Source: Dechloromonas sp. UBA6271
GTDB taxonomy: Bacteria; Pseudomonadota; Gammaproteobacteria; Burkholderiales; Rhodocyclaceae
DNA: 64,000 nucleotides
Assembly: GCA_002440665.1 (NCBI GenBank)
Contig: DJUX01000015.1
Coordinates: 16,176 to 80,175, forward strand
Direction of reading: 5' to 3'
In this document: piece by piece, positions 32,335 to 41,466 of the stretch
Position numbering within the stretch: position 1 is the stretch's first letter
Layout: every line of letters begins with the position of its first letter
The notes under the pieces: model-generated
What the model was told of the DNA's origin: nothing
The model's database searches: none
What the model saw: only the letters and a program-made list of their open reading frames with translations
Program-made: the position numbers and the translations under genes

Positions 32335-34335
32335 ATGTTCACTAAAATTCTGATCGCAAACCGCGGCGAAATTGCCTGCCGCGTCATCAAGACTGCACGC
32401 AAGATGGGCATCAAGACCGTTGCCGTCTATTCCGAAGCCGACAAGGATGCGCTGCACGTCGACCTCGCCGACGAAGCCGTCTGTATTGGCCCGGCTGCCT
32501 CCAAGGAATCCTACCTGGTGGCCGACAAGATCATCGCCGCCTGCAAGCAAACCGGTGCCGAAGCCGTTCACCCCGGCTACGGCTTCCTGTCGGAAAACTC
32601 CGAGTTCTCGCGCCGTCTGGAAGAAGAGGGTGTCAAGTTCATTGGGCCGAAGCACTATTCCAGCAGCAAGATGGGCGACAAGATCGAGTCCAAGAAGCTG
32701 GCGCTCGAAGCCAAGGTCAATACCATCCCGGGTTACAACGAAGCCATTTCCGGTCCGGACGAAGCCGTCAAGATCGCTCAGGGCATCGGCTATCCGGTCA
32801 TGATCAAGGCTTCCGCCGGTGGCGGTGGCAAGGGGCTGCGCGTTGCCTTCAACGACAAGGAAGCGCACGAAGGCTTCTCGTCCTGCGTCAATGAAGCCAA
32901 GAACGCTTTCGGCGATGACCGCGTTTTCATCGAAAAATACGTGCTGGAACCGCGCCACATCGAAATCCAGGTGTTGGGCGACTCCTTCGGCAACTATGTT
33001 TACCTGAACGAGCGTGACTGCTCGATCCAGCGCCGTCACCAGAAGGTTATCGAAGAGGCGCCGTCGCCCTTCGTCGACCCGGCCATGCGCAAGGCCATGG
33101 GCGAGCAGGCGGTGGCACTGGCCCGCGCCGTTAACTACGAGTCGGCCGGTACGGTCGAGTTCGTCGTCGGTGCCGACAAGAGCTTCTACTTCCTGGAAAT
33201 GAACACCCGTCTGCAGGTGGAACATCCGGTGACCGAACTGATCACCGGCGTCGACCTCGTCGAGCTGATGATCCGCGTTGCCGCTGGTGAAAAGCTGCCG
33301 CTGACCCAGGATCAGGTCCAGCTCAACGGCTGGTCCATGGAATGCCGGATCAATGCCGAAGACCCGTTCCGCGGCTTCCTGCCGTCCACCGGTCGTCTGG
33401 TCAAGTTCCAGCCACCGAAGGAAGTGCCGGGCCACGTCCGGGTCGATACCGGTGTCTACGACGGTGGCGAGATTTCGATGTTCTACGACTCGATGATCGC
33501 CAAGCTGATCGTGCACGGCGCTACCCGCGAGCAGGCCATCGCCCGCATGCGTGACGTCTTGAACGCCTTCGTGATCCGCGGCATTTCCTCGAACATCCCG
33601 TTCCAGGCGGCGCTGATGCAGCATCCGCGCTTCCAGTCCGGCAACTTCAACACCGGCTTCATCGCCGAGGAATACCCGAAGGGCTTCGATGCCTCGATGG
33701 TGCCGCACGATGATCCGGCGCTGCTGGTTTCCGTGGCTGCCTACGTCTACCGCGCCTATACCGATCGTTCCGCTTCCATCACCGGCCAGTTGCAGGGCCA
33801 CGAGCGGCTGGTGAGCGACAAGTGGATGGTCGTCCGCCTGAACCCGAATGGCAACGAAAGCCACCCGGTGACGGCGCGCGCCATTCCCGGCGGCTATCAC
33901 ATCGAGTACAAGGGCGAGAACTACGAGATTCGCTCCGACTGGAAACTCGGCCAATCGCTGTTCAACGGCACCTGCAACGGCGAGGAATTCACGCTGCAGG
34001 TCGAGCGTCACAAGACCCGCTACAGTCTGTTCCACTGGGGCACCCGCGCCGACTTCATGGTGATGAGCGCCCGCGCTGCCGAACTGTTGGCCCTGATGCC
34101 CGAGAAGCCGGCACCTGACCTCTCCAAGTTCCTGCTTTCCCCGATGCCGGGCCTGCTGCGCGAAGTGGCGGTCAAGGCCGGTCAGGACGTCAAGGCCGGC
34201 GAGAAGCTGGCGGTCATCGAAGCCATGAAGATGGAAAACATCCTCAAGGCCGACCAGGACTGCAAGGTCAAGAAGATCTCTGCGGCGGCTGGCGAAAGCC
34301 TTTCAGTCGATCAGGTCATCATCGAGTTCGAATGA
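32335..34335 (+). CDS. pccA: Propionyl-CoA carboxylase alpha subunit (biotin carboxylase and BCCP)
   Basis: A 666-residue protein with biotin carboxylase domain 1-450 (ILIANRGEIACRVIKTA, GYGFLSEN, ASAGGGGKGLRVA, EMNTRLQVEHPVTEL), the BT interaction domain, and a C-terminal biotinyl domain with EAMKMEN, where the Lys carries biotin. 21 bp after pccB, with GGGAGAAAAAGG upstream of ATG. With pccB, the mutase and MeaB it completes conversion of propionyl-CoA to succinyl-CoA except for the epimerase, which is not in the window. Confidence 0.95.
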   Translation: MFTKILIANRGEIACRVIKTARKMGIKTVAVYSEADKDALHVDLADEAVCIGPAASKESYLVADKIIAACKQTGAEAVHPGYGFLSENSEFSRRLEEEGVKFIGPKHYSSSKMGDKIESKKLALEAKVNTIPGYNEAISGPDEAVKIAQGIGYPVMIKASAGGGGKGLRVAFNDKEAHEGFSSCVNEAKNAFGDDRVFIEKYVLEPRHIEIQVLGDSFGNYVYLNERDCSIQRRHQKVIEEAPSPFVDPAMRKAMGEQAVALARAVNYESAGTVEFVVGADKSFYFLEMNTRLQVEHPVTELITGVDLVELMIRVAAGEKLPLTQDQVQLNGWSMECRINAEDPFRGFLPSTGRLVKFQPPKEVPGHVRVDTGVYDGGEISMFYDSMIAKLIVHGATREQAIARMRDVLNAFVIRGISSNIPFQAALMQHPRFQSGNFNTGFIAEEYPKGFDASMVPHDDPALLVSVAAYVYRAYTDRSASITGQLQGHERLVSDKWMVVRLNPNGNESHPVTARAIPGGYHIEYKGENYEIRSDWKLGQSLFNGTCNGEEFTLQVERHKTRYSLFHWGTRADFMVMSARAAELLALMPEKPAPDLSKFLLSPMPGLLREVAVKAGQDVKAGEKLAVIEAMKMENILKADQDCKVKKISAAAGESLSVDQVIIEFE

Positions 34336-34336
34336 T

Positions 34337-34370
34337 GGTTTTCGGCCATTTTTGATGGTCGACCGCAACA
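34337..34370 (-). repeat. Dispersed GCGGTCGAC/A-run motif, intergenic copy
   Basis: The minus strand reads TTGCGGTCGAC, then 19 nt with CAAAAATGGCCGAAAA, then CC. It begins two bases after the pccA stop and ends just before the operon terminator. Confidence 0.55.
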
Positions 34371-34375
34371 GGCAG

Positions 34376-34400
34376 GGCCCGTCTCCGGACGGGCCTTTTT
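34376..34400 (+). terminator. Terminator of the mutase-meaB-pccB-pccA operon
   Basis: GGCCCGTC-TCCG-GACGGGCC followed by TTTTTCTTT, 41 bp after the pccA stop. It lies directly before the end of the convergent hypothetical gene. Confidence 0.92.
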
Positions 34401-34406
34401 CTTTCG

Positions 34407-35945
34407 TTACGGCAGCTTGCAGGCGTAGTGAACGAAATCGGTGCCGCGTTCGAGAACTTCGACGGGTACGAGGGATTCGATCGTCTCCCCGGACAGCTCG
34501 ACCTTGACCCCGAGGCGGGCACCGGCGTCGGCAGGCACGATCAGCGAATATGCCGCGCCATCCTGGCGCACGAAGGCCGGTACGCGAACCAGCCGGTTGC
34601 CGCGCGGGGCCATGCGTTTGAGCGTACCCGCTTCGACCCCGTCGGCGTGCCAGGTCAGGCGCGCCGAGAGCGTGCCGTCGTCTTCGCTCTGCAGGCTTGA
34701 CATAACGCCAAGCCGAGGCTCTCCGTTAACCAACGCGGCGACCAGGCAGGGTGCAAGCTGACGGGTTTGGCTGGTTCCCGGCGGGCGCGTCGCGTTGCCG
34801 TCGACCATCATCCAGCGCTCGTTCGGTATGTCCAACTTATTTTTAACTTCGGTCGGCATGTGTGAGACCCGCTCAAAGCCATACTGTGCCGATCGCTGAT
34901 AGCTATGCGAACGGTCGGCGGCACCTTGAGTGTCGATCGGATTGAGGGTTTTGTTGTTCAGCAGTGCGTAGGCATTGTCACCGCCGAAGACCAATTGTAT
35001 TTCGCTGTGCTCTTTCGCTCCTGCTTCGTGATGCGGGTGGAGGTGGTGTTCGATATCCTTGAGCAGGCGAATTGCCGCACTGGCGGAAAGGGTACGCCCC
35101 AGCTTGAGCGCTTCTGGCGACTCCCCCGCCTGCAGTGCCTGGATGCGCTGGGCCAGCTTGTGCGCCACGACGCACATGTCGAGGTAACGCGGAATGCCCG
35201 ATGGCAGGTCGTCGCCCAGAAGAACCGACAGATCGAGGCGGTAGGCGCTATTGCGCCGGCCGGCCTCGGCTTCGAAAGCGACCAGTTCGCGCCAGCGGCT
35301 GAAGACCCGGTTGGCGACCTGGAACTGGGCGGGCGTCAGGTGATAGGGATCCGTTGTGCGTACCAGGAAAGCCCAGGACAACTCACCGGAGATAGTTCCC
35401 CTGCCGTATCGCGGATAATCCGGATCGGCCAGCGGCCGGCGCAGCACGCCGTTGGCTTCCGCCGAAAGCAATACGGAAAGAAGCAGTTGATCGAGCAGTG
35501 GCGTGCAGGTCCGGGCGGCCAGAAAGTGGCAATATTGCGCCACCCGGAAGGCACTCACCGCGCGATGCAGGGGCAGGCAGCGGTTAGCCGGGGTACATTG
35601 CGGAACCAGGCGCAGGTAGGCGATGCCCATTCGTGTCCACAATTGTTGCGCGATGGCGAAGCTGCGCTCTTCATCCGCCAGCATGGGCAGCGCCTTGCGC
35701 GTGAACTGTCCCTCGGCAATGGCATGCCGGAGAACGGCGGCGCTGCGCAGCAGGTTCAGCAATGCAATCGTCTGCGGTGGCGACAGGGGGCCGCCATCGA
35801 TCGCTTCGATCTGTTCGAGCATTGCCGCCAGCGCATCCGTGGCGGGCTTCGGCGCCAGTCCGGCGAGCCAGGCCTGGGCAGTGGCTGGATCGGTGAAGGC
35901 GGGTGTCGTGTTGTTAATGGGTTCGGGCAGGCACAGCCGGTACAT
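34407..35945 (-). CDS. Conserved hypothetical protein, 512 residues
   Basis: The N-terminus MYRLCLPEPINNTTPAFTDP and the following helical region (FTRKALPMLADEERSFAIAQQLW) look like a betaproteobacterial family of unknown function; the C-terminal 130 residues are strand-rich (RLTWHADGVEAGTLKRMAPR, LVRVPAFVRQDGAAYSLIVP), suggesting a small barrel domain, possibly PilZ-like, but I cannot show its motif. No signal peptide or membrane helix. AAAGGAA lies upstream of the start at 35945. The start codon overlaps, on the other strand, an ATG of the divergent small gene, leaving almost no room for separate promoters. Confidence 0.75.
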   Translation of the reverse strand: MYRLCLPEPINNTTPAFTDPATAQAWLAGLAPKPATDALAAMLEQIEAIDGGPLSPPQTIALLNLLRSAAVLRHAIAEGQFTRKALPMLADEERSFAIAQQLWTRMGIAYLRLVPQCTPANRCLPLHRAVSAFRVAQYCHFLAARTCTPLLDQLLLSVLLSAEANGVLRRPLADPDYPRYGRGTISGELSWAFLVRTTDPYHLTPAQFQVANRVFSRWRELVAFEAEAGRRNSAYRLDLSVLLGDDLPSGIPRYLDMCVVAHKLAQRIQALQAGESPEALKLGRTLSASAAIRLLKDIEHHLHPHHEAGAKEHSEIQLVFGGDNAYALLNNKTLNPIDTQGAADRSHSYQRSAQYGFERVSHMPTEVKNKLDIPNERWMMVDGNATRPPGTSQTRQLAPCLVAALVNGEPRLGVMSSLQSEDDGTLSARLTWHADGVEAGTLKRMAPRGNRLVRVPAFVRQDGAAYSLIVPADAGARLGVKVELSGETIESLVPVEVLERGTDFVHYACKLP

Positions 35946-35973
35946 GGAGGTTCCTTTGAGTTATGCTTCGACC

Positions 35974-36237
35974 ATGAGCGGATTTGAACATTATCAGCGA
36001 GAACTGGCCGATCTGGATCATGAGATTCGCCATTACGCGGCAGTCTGTGGCGTCGACCTCGCCAATCGTGGCGAAATCGAGGCCTGCCTGCGCATTCACC
36101 ACGACACGTGGGCGGCAGACAAGGCCCGTGAAACGCTGCATGGCCTGTTGATCCTGCGCATCAAGCTGGAGACGGAAATGATCGAGCTGGGCTTCTCGCC
36201 GCCGCCGCTCGTTGCGCCGCTGTCCACGGCGGAATAG
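35974..36237 (+). CDS. Small hypothetical protein
   Basis: An 87-residue helical protein (MSGFEHYQRELADLDHEIRH, then ARETLHGLLILRIKLETEMIELG). No domain recognised. An in-frame ATG at 35944 would add ten residues (MEVPLSYAST); neither start has a strong ribosome binding site. It diverges from the 512-residue hypothetical gene. Codon use looks native, so it is probably real. Confidence 0.6.
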   Translation: MSGFEHYQRELADLDHEIRHYAAVCGVDLANRGEIEACLRIHHDTWAADKARETLHGLLILRIKLETEMIELGFSPPPLVAPLSTAE

Positions 36238-36413
36238 GTCGCCGCCGGCGCGGTCCGGCGTTGCTGATCCAAGGAAATGAGGCGCTGACCGACCAAGGGT
36301 CAGGCCGTGCACATTGCGCACATGGGCTGCCAAGCATCGACGGAGGCCTCCCATGACCATCCTTGATTGCTGCGCTGACGTTCGCTGTCTGCCGACTTGA
36401 ACCTGTCCGGTGC

Positions 36414-36893
36414 TCAGGCGCGAATCGTAATGGCCGCTACCGGGCAGGGCGCGACGCAGGCGCCGCAGCCGGTGCATAGTTCCAGGTCGACTTCGGGCAG
36501 CGGGCTGCCGCCGAGACGCGGCTGGAAGCGGATCGCGCGGACGTCGCAGAAATCGCCGCAGACGCGGCATTCGACGCCCTTGTGCGGCAGGCAGGTCGGG
36601 CCGATGATGGCCTTGAGGGGCCAGGGCGACTGCCCTTCGCTACGGGTCAGGGCGCGCGGCTTGCAGGCGCTGACGCAGTCGCCGCAGAAGGTGCAGGCGC
36701 CACGCGTGAAATCGATGGTCGGAAAACCACCGTCGCCGGCGACGATGATGTGTTCCGGGCAGGCGCCAAAGCAGTCGTTGCAGCGCGTGCAGCAGTCGGT
36801 AAACTCAGCTTCGGCCAAGGCCCAGGGCGGGCGGATTTCGGCCTTCGGGCGCGGTCGACCGCGAAAGAACCCCCGCCGGCTGGCATCGACCAT
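36414..36893 (-). CDS. napF: Ferredoxin-type protein NapF
   Basis: A 159-residue iron-sulfur protein that assists maturation of periplasmic nitrate reductase. It starts MVDASRRGFFRGRPRP, a typical NapF N-terminus without export. Cysteine clusters: CCTRCNDCFGACPE, CTFCGDCVSACKP, CRVCGDFC and CTGCGACVAPCPV, enough for about three to four [4Fe-4S] clusters. It follows ccmI by 3 bp, so it is the last gene of the ccm operon. No napA, napB, napC or napD gene is adjacent on the downstream side, so the nap operon must be elsewhere. Confidence 0.93.
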   Translation of the reverse strand: MVDASRRGFFRGRPRPKAEIRPPWALAEAEFTDCCTRCNDCFGACPEHIIVAGDGGFPTIDFTRGACTFCGDCVSACKPRALTRSEGQSPWPLKAIIGPTCLPHKGVECRVCGDFCDVRAIRFQPRLGGSPLPEVDLELCTGCGACVAPCPVAAITIRA

Positions 36894-36896
36894 GCC

Positions 36897-37742
36897 TCAG
36901 CCGCCGGCTTTCATCTTGTCGATGCCGCTGCGCAGCATCTGGTCGATCTCCGAACCCGGCTCGACCTGCGGCAGCAGGGCTTCCCAATAGGCGATGCCTT
37001 TCTTGTTGTCGCCGGCTTCCATGGCCGCGGCGCCGGCGAGGAACAGCGCGTGGGCGTTTTGCGGGTCGAGTTTCAGCGCGCGCTCGATCAGTTGCGCCGG
37101 CTTGCCCTTGAGCCCCTTGCCGGCGGCCATGGCGATGGTTTCGGCGTAGCTGGCCAGCAGCTCGGGGTCGTCGTTGATGACTTTCTCGGCCTTGCCGTAA
37201 GCCTCGGCGGCTTCCTCATAGCGGCCCATGGTTTTGTACGAGCGCGCCAGCATCAGCCAGCCCTGCATGTCGTCCGGGTTGGCCTTCATTTTTTCCGCAA
37301 GGCTGGCGACCATGCCGCTGATCTGTTCCGCTGTCATCTTGGGCGGGGCGCTGGTCTGCATCGGGTCGAGCGCCTGCGGTTTGCCGAGCATGCCGTAGCC
37401 GAGCAGGGCCAGTACCGGCAGCAGCAGCAGGATGGCGATGGCGGTCTTGCGGCTGGGAGCGTGACTGGCCGGCGCGGCTTTCATCGCCGCGGCATCCGGT
37501 TCGACGTCTTCGAGCAGGCGGCGCTGCAGTTCGCGCCGGGCTTGTTCGAAATCGGCGTCGGCGAGCATACCCTCGGTTTTCTCGGTTTCCAGTTCTTTCA
37601 ACTGGTCGCGGAAGATGGCGATGTTGGCTTCCTTGCGGTCGGCCCTCGGTTTAGGTGCGCGCAGGCCGAGCCACAACGGCGGCAAAATGAAGGCGGCGAC
37701 CACCACGATCAACAGGGTGGCGAAGATGGCGAACTGGGTCAT
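36897..37742 (-). CDS. ccmI: Cytochrome c maturation protein CcmI
   Basis: A 281-residue apocytochrome-binding chaperone of System I. The N-terminal membrane part has two helices (FAIFATLLIVVVAAFILPPLW near 4-24 and AILLLLPVLALLGYGML near 98-114) with a cytoplasmic coiled coil between them. The periplasmic part contains TPR-like repeats (GWLMLARSYKTMGRYEEAAEA, AHALFLAGAAAMEAGDNKKG). Start at 37742 overlaps the ccmH stop by ATGA. Confidence 0.94.
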   Translation of the reverse strand: MTQFAIFATLLIVVVAAFILPPLWLGLRAPKPRADRKEANIAIFRDQLKELETEKTEGMLADADFEQARRELQRRLLEDVEPDAAAMKAAPASHAPSRKTAIAILLLLPVLALLGYGMLGKPQALDPMQTSAPPKMTAEQISGMVASLAEKMKANPDDMQGWLMLARSYKTMGRYEEAAEAYGKAEKVINDDPELLASYAETIAMAAGKGLKGKPAQLIERALKLDPQNAHALFLAGAAAMEAGDNKKGIAYWEALLPQVEPGSEIDQMLRSGIDKMKAGG

Positions 37743-38212
37743 TTCGGGTTGATTTCCTTGAGCAGCGCGTCGGCGCGGCTGGTCTCGTCGGCGGAGAGTG
37801 GCTGGTCGTCGGCGATGCGCGTGGCGCGCCGGCGCAGGTAGCGGATCAGCACGAAGAGGCCAAGCAGCATCAGCGCCACAGGGCCGCCCCACAGCAGCAG
37901 CGTGATGCCCTTGACCGGCGGCCGGTAGAGCACGAAATCGCCGTAGCGGACGACCATGAAGTCGATGATTTCCTTGTCGCTCTTGCCATCCTTGATCATG
38001 CCGCGGATTTCGCGGCGCAGATCCTGGGCGAGTTCGGCGTTGGAGTCGGCGATGGTCTGGTTCTGGCAGACCAGGCAGCGCAGTTCGGTGGACAAATCCT
38101 GCAGGCGCTTTTCGGCTACCGGATCGGCGGCAAGCGCGGCTTCATTGACTTCCGAGGCGATGGCTACGGTCGACCCCAGAAAAAGGGCAAAAATCAGGGC
38201 GCGGGCGATCAT
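37739..38212 (-). CDS. ccmH: Cytochrome c maturation thioreductant CcmH
   Basis: A 157-residue protein with signal peptide (MIARALIFALFLGSTVAIAS), the redox motif LRCLVCQNQTIADSNAELA typical of CcmH/CycL, and a C-terminal membrane anchor (LLLWGGPVALMLLGLFVLI). It helps keep the CXXCH of apocytochrome c reduced. 4-bp overlap with ccmG upstream and ccmI downstream. The signal-peptide region carries, on the opposite strand, a copy of the dispersed GCGGTCGAC-like motif. Confidence 0.95.
   Translation of the reverse strand: MIARALIFALFLGSTVAIASEVNEAALAADPVAEKRLQDLSTELRCLVCQNQTIADSNAELAQDLRREIRGMIKDGKSDKEIIDFMVVRYGDFVLYRPPVKGITLLLWGGPVALMLLGLFVLIRYLRRRATRIADDQPLSADETSRADALLKEINPK
38163..38197 (+). 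repeat. Dispersed motif copy within ccmH
   Basis: The plus strand reads GCTACGGTCGAC, then 19 nt with CAGAAAAAGGGCAAAAA, then TC. It is nearly identical to the copy in selO at 17220-17253, although the encoding strand and frame are different. Confidence 0.55.
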
Positions 38213-38793
38213 TTGTTCAACTCCGCCAGTAGCGGCATGATCTTCTGGCCGAGGACATCGGGGGTGATCGGGCCGGTGTGCTTCATGCGGATGATGCCGG
38301 CCTTGTCGACGACGTAGGTTTCCGGCACGCCATAGACGCCGTAGTCGATGCCGACGCGGCCGTCGAGGTCCATCACGGTCAGCTTGTACGGATCGCCGTG
38401 CTGGCTGAGCCAGGCGTTGGCGCGCTGGAAGGCGAGTTTCTTCTCGTCGTCGGCCGCCATCTTGCTCATGTCGAAGCCGCCGTCGCCACGCACTTCCTTG
38501 TAGTTGAGGCCGATGACCGGCACGTCGACCTTCTTCGAGAATTCGACGAGGATCGGGTGCTCGGCGCGGCAGGAAACGCACCACGAGGCCCAGACGTTGA
38601 GCAGCCAGACCTTGCCCTGCATGTCCCTGGGGCAAAGGGTCTTGTCCGGCGTCGCCAGCACGTTCAGGTTGAAGGCGGGGGCCGGCTTGCCGACCAGCGG
38701 CGACGGCACGTCGCGCGGGTTGAGGTTGAGGCCGACGGCGAGCAGGACGACGAGGGCGGCGAAGGCGCCGAGAATCCAGTAATAACGGTTCAT
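38209..38793 (-). CDS. ccmG: Thiol:disulfide interchange protein CcmG (DsbE)
   Basis: A 194-residue membrane-anchored thioredoxin-fold protein (anchor YYWILGAFAALVVLLAVGL). Active site WASWCVSCRAEHP (WCxxC), preceded by GKPAPAFNLNVLATPDKTL and followed by the cis-Pro region YGVYGVPETYVVDKAG. It supplies reductant for heme attachment. Start at 38793 overlaps the ccmF stop by 4 bp. Confidence 0.95.
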   Translation of the reverse strand: MNRYYWILGAFAALVVLLAVGLNLNPRDVPSPLVGKPAPAFNLNVLATPDKTLCPRDMQGKVWLLNVWASWCVSCRAEHPILVEFSKKVDVPVIGLNYKEVRGDGGFDMSKMAADDEKKLAFQRANAWLSQHGDPYKLTVMDLDGRVGIDYGVYGVPETYVVDKAGIIRMKHTGPITPDVLGQKIMPLLAELNK

Positions 38794-40784
38794 GCTTGTT
38801 GGCTTCCTGCCGGGGTGGTGACCGCTGCCGCAGCGCGGGATTTGACGCGATAGCGGCGATCGAGGATGGTCAGCAGGCCGCCCAGCGCCATCAGTACGCA
38901 GCCGCCCCAGATCCAGTCGACGAAGGGTTTGTAATAGACACGCACCGCCCACTCGCCTTCCGGCTTGTCGCGGTCGATCGGCTCGCCGAGCGAGACATAG
39001 GCGTCGCGCAGGAAACCGGCGTCGATGGCGGCTTCGGTCATCGGCATGCCGGACGAAGCATAGTTGCGCTTTTCCGGGTTCATCTTGCGCTGGAATTTGC
39101 CGTCAACCGCGAGATCGAAATCGCCCTGCGCCGCTACGTAGTTCGGGCCTTCGACCGTCCGGACGCCGTTGAAGGTGAAGTGATAGCCGGCGACGTCGAC
39201 GCTTTCGCCGGGCGCCATCTTGACGTCTTTCTCTTCCTGGAAACTGCTGACCATGGTGACGCCGACAACGAAGACGGCAATGCCGATATGGGCCAGATGC
39301 ATGCCGAAGAAGTGGCGCGGCTGCTTCAGCGCGGTGCTCAGGAAGGACCGGCCGGCGCGCGTGTGCTGGACGCGCTCGACGAAGTTGAGAAGGGCGGTAG
39401 AGACGATCCACGTCGCCAGCAGCAGGCCGAGTGCGGTCAACGCCGACCAGCTGCCGTAAACCAGCGGCAGGGCGATGGCGACGATGACCGCCGGGATCAG
39501 CGCCCAGCGTACGGCGCGGGTGATTTCGGGAATCGAGGCTTCCTTCCAGCGGGCGAAGGGGGCGACGCCCATCAGGAACAGGATTGGCGTCATGACCGGT
39601 ACGAAGACGGCGTTGAAGTACGGCGGGCCGACCGAGATCTTGCCGACGCCGAGCGCGTCGATCAGCAGCGGATAGAGCGTACCGAGCAAGACGGTGGCGC
39701 AGGCGACGACGAGCAGCACGTTGTTGGTCAGCAGCAGCGATTCGCGCGAAACCAGCGCAAAGCGGCCGCCCAGCCCGACCTTCGGCGCGCGCCAGGCGAA
39801 CAGCGCGAGCGAGGTGCCGATCACGGCGACCAGGAAGATCAGGATGAAAATGCCGCGCCGTGGATCGGTGGCGAAGGCATGGACCGAGGTCAGCACGCCG
39901 GAACGGACGAGGAAGGTGCCGAGCAGCGACAGCGAGAAGGCGGAGATCGCCAGCAGCACCGTCCAGTTCTTGAAGCTGCCGCGCTTTTCGGTGACCGCCA
40001 GCGAGTGGATCAGCGCCGTGCCGACCAGCCAGGGCATGAACGAGGCGTTTTCGACCGGATCCCAGAACCACCAGCCGCCCCAGCCCAGTTCGTAATAGGC
40101 CCACCACGAACCCATGGCGATGCCCAGCGTCAGGAAACACCAGGCGGCCATCGTCCACGGCCGCGACCAGCGCGCCCAGGCGGCGTCGAGCTGACCGGAA
40201 AGCAGCGCGGCGATGGCGAAGGCGAAGGCCACCGAGAAGCCGACATAGCCCATGTAGAGCAGCGGCGGGTGAATGACCAGCCCCGGATCCTGCAACAACG
40301 GGTTGAGGTCGCGCCCTTCGGCGGCGCCCGGCAGCAGGCGCTCGAACGGGCTGGAGGTGATCAGGATGAACAGCAGGAAGCCGAAGGCGACCAGCCCCAA
40401 GGTGCCGAGGACGCGGGCGACCATCGCTTCCGGCAACTGGCGCGACAGCATGGCGACGCCGAAGGCCCACCAGGTCAGCATCAGCATCCACAACAGCAGC
40501 GAGCCTTCGTGGCCGCCCCAGACGGCGGCGACGCGGTATTGCAGCGGCAGCAGCGAGTTCGAGTGCTGGGCGACATAAACGACCGAGAAATCGTTGCTGA
40601 CGAAGGCCTGCGTCAGACAGGCGAAGGAGAAGGTGACAAGCAGCGCCAGCGCCGAAGCGGCCGGTCGGGCGACGGCAACCCAGGCCATGCGGTTCTGGTG
40701 GGCGCCGATCAGCGGCAGCGTGCCAAGGATCAGGGCGACCAACGCGGCGAGGATGAGGGCGAAATGGCCGAGTTCGGGGATCAT
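38790..40784 (-). CDS. ccmF: Cytochrome c heme lyase CcmF
   Basis: A 664-residue polytopic membrane protein, standard length. The heme-handling WWD domain is GWGGWWFWDPVENASFMPWL, and conserved periplasmic His residues lie around AVWGGHEGSLLLW and LVIHPPLLYMGYVG. It forms the ligation complex with CcmH and CcmI. 2-bp gap after ccmE. Confidence 0.97.
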   Translation of the reverse strand: MIPELGHFALILAALVALILGTLPLIGAHQNRMAWVAVARPAASALALLVTFSFACLTQAFVSNDFSVVYVAQHSNSLLPLQYRVAAVWGGHEGSLLLWMLMLTWWAFGVAMLSRQLPEAMVARVLGTLGLVAFGFLLFILITSSPFERLLPGAAEGRDLNPLLQDPGLVIHPPLLYMGYVGFSVAFAFAIAALLSGQLDAAWARWSRPWTMAAWCFLTLGIAMGSWWAYYELGWGGWWFWDPVENASFMPWLVGTALIHSLAVTEKRGSFKNWTVLLAISAFSLSLLGTFLVRSGVLTSVHAFATDPRRGIFILIFLVAVIGTSLALFAWRAPKVGLGGRFALVSRESLLLTNNVLLVVACATVLLGTLYPLLIDALGVGKISVGPPYFNAVFVPVMTPILFLMGVAPFARWKEASIPEITRAVRWALIPAVIVAIALPLVYGSWSALTALGLLLATWIVSTALLNFVERVQHTRAGRSFLSTALKQPRHFFGMHLAHIGIAVFVVGVTMVSSFQEEKDVKMAPGESVDVAGYHFTFNGVRTVEGPNYVAAQGDFDLAVDGKFQRKMNPEKRNYASSGMPMTEAAIDAGFLRDAYVSLGEPIDRDKPEGEWAVRVYYKPFVDWIWGGCVLMALGGLLTILDRRYRVKSRAAAAVTTPAGSQQA

Positions 40785-40786
40785 GC

Positions 40787-41269
40787 TCAGTAGCTCGCTT
40801 TCGGCTGGCCGCCAGAGGACGGGGACACATGCTTGTTGGCCGCCCGTGACTGGGCGTCATCGACGGCCTTGGCAGCTTCCGGCGGCATGTAGTTCTCGTC
40901 GTGCTTGGCCAGCACCTCGTTGGCGGTGAACGTGCCGGTGGGGGTCATTTTCCCTTGGGCGACCACGCCTTTGCCTTCCTTGAACAGGTCGGGCAGGATG
41001 CCCTTGTAATTCACGGTGATGTCCTTTTCGGTATCGGTGACGACGAAGGCGATGGTCACGCCATCGGCCTGGCGCTGCAGGCTGCCTTCCTTGACCATGC
41101 CGCCGATACGGAACACCTTGCCCTGCGGCGCTTTGCCGGCGGCGACGTCGGTCGGCGAAATATAGAGGGCGATGTTGCTGTTCAGCGCATTGAGCACCAG
41201 CGCGGCGATGATGCCGATGACGGCCAGTGCGCCGCCGATCAGCGCGAGTTTCTTGTGACGGGATTTCAT
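40787..41269 (-). CDS. ccmE: Heme chaperone CcmE
   Basis: A 160-residue periplasmic heme chaperone anchored by an N-terminal helix (LALIGGALAVIGIIAALVLN). OB-fold body with FRIGGMVKEGSL. The heme-binding His is in VLAKHDENYMPPE. The C-terminal tail is flexible. 4-bp overlap with ccmD. Confidence 0.96.
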   Translation of the reverse strand: MKSRHKKLALIGGALAVIGIIAALVLNALNSNIALYISPTDVAAGKAPQGKVFRIGGMVKEGSLQRQADGVTIAFVVTDTEKDITVNYKGILPDLFKEGKGVVAQGKMTPTGTFTANEVLAKHDENYMPPEAAKAVDDAQSRAANKHVSPSSGGQPKASY

Positions 41270-41466
41270 TCTGCGGTGTTCCTGTTTTCAGCGCGGGTTT
41301 CTGCTCTCATCTGGCGCTTCAGACGAGCAATGGTGGTCTTTCGATTGCGGGCGACCATGATCGGTTCAACGGTCATGATCAGGACGGTGACGCCGAAGGA
41401 GCCCCAGACGTAGAAGCCGTAGCCGCCCATGGCGAGAAAGTCGGAGAAACTGTTCCAGTGGATCAT
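41266..41466 (-). CDS. ccmD: Heme exporter protein CcmD
   Basis: A 66-residue single-helix membrane protein (MGGYGFYVWGSFGVTVLIM, then basic RNRKTTIARLKRQ), the typical CcmD layout with conserved GGYGFYVW. It stabilises release of holo-CcmE from CcmABC. Overlaps both neighbours by ATGA. Confidence 0.93.
   Translation of the reverse strand: MIHWNSFSDFLAMGGYGFYVWGSFGVTVLIMTVEPIMVARNRKTTIARLKRQMRAETRAENRNTAE

Noticed and set aside
32317..34035. 572-codon minus-strand frame opposite pccA
   Set aside because: Shadow frame caused by codon bias; pccA on the other strand is unambiguous.
36582..37841. 419-codon plus-strand frame across napF and ccmI
   Set aside because: Antisense to two well-recognised genes; no domain or ribosome binding site.
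38796..40793. Long plus-strand frame (665 codons) opposite ccmF
   Set aside because: Antisense shadow of a high-GC gene with Arg/Gln/Asp/Gly-biased composition and no recognisable domain.
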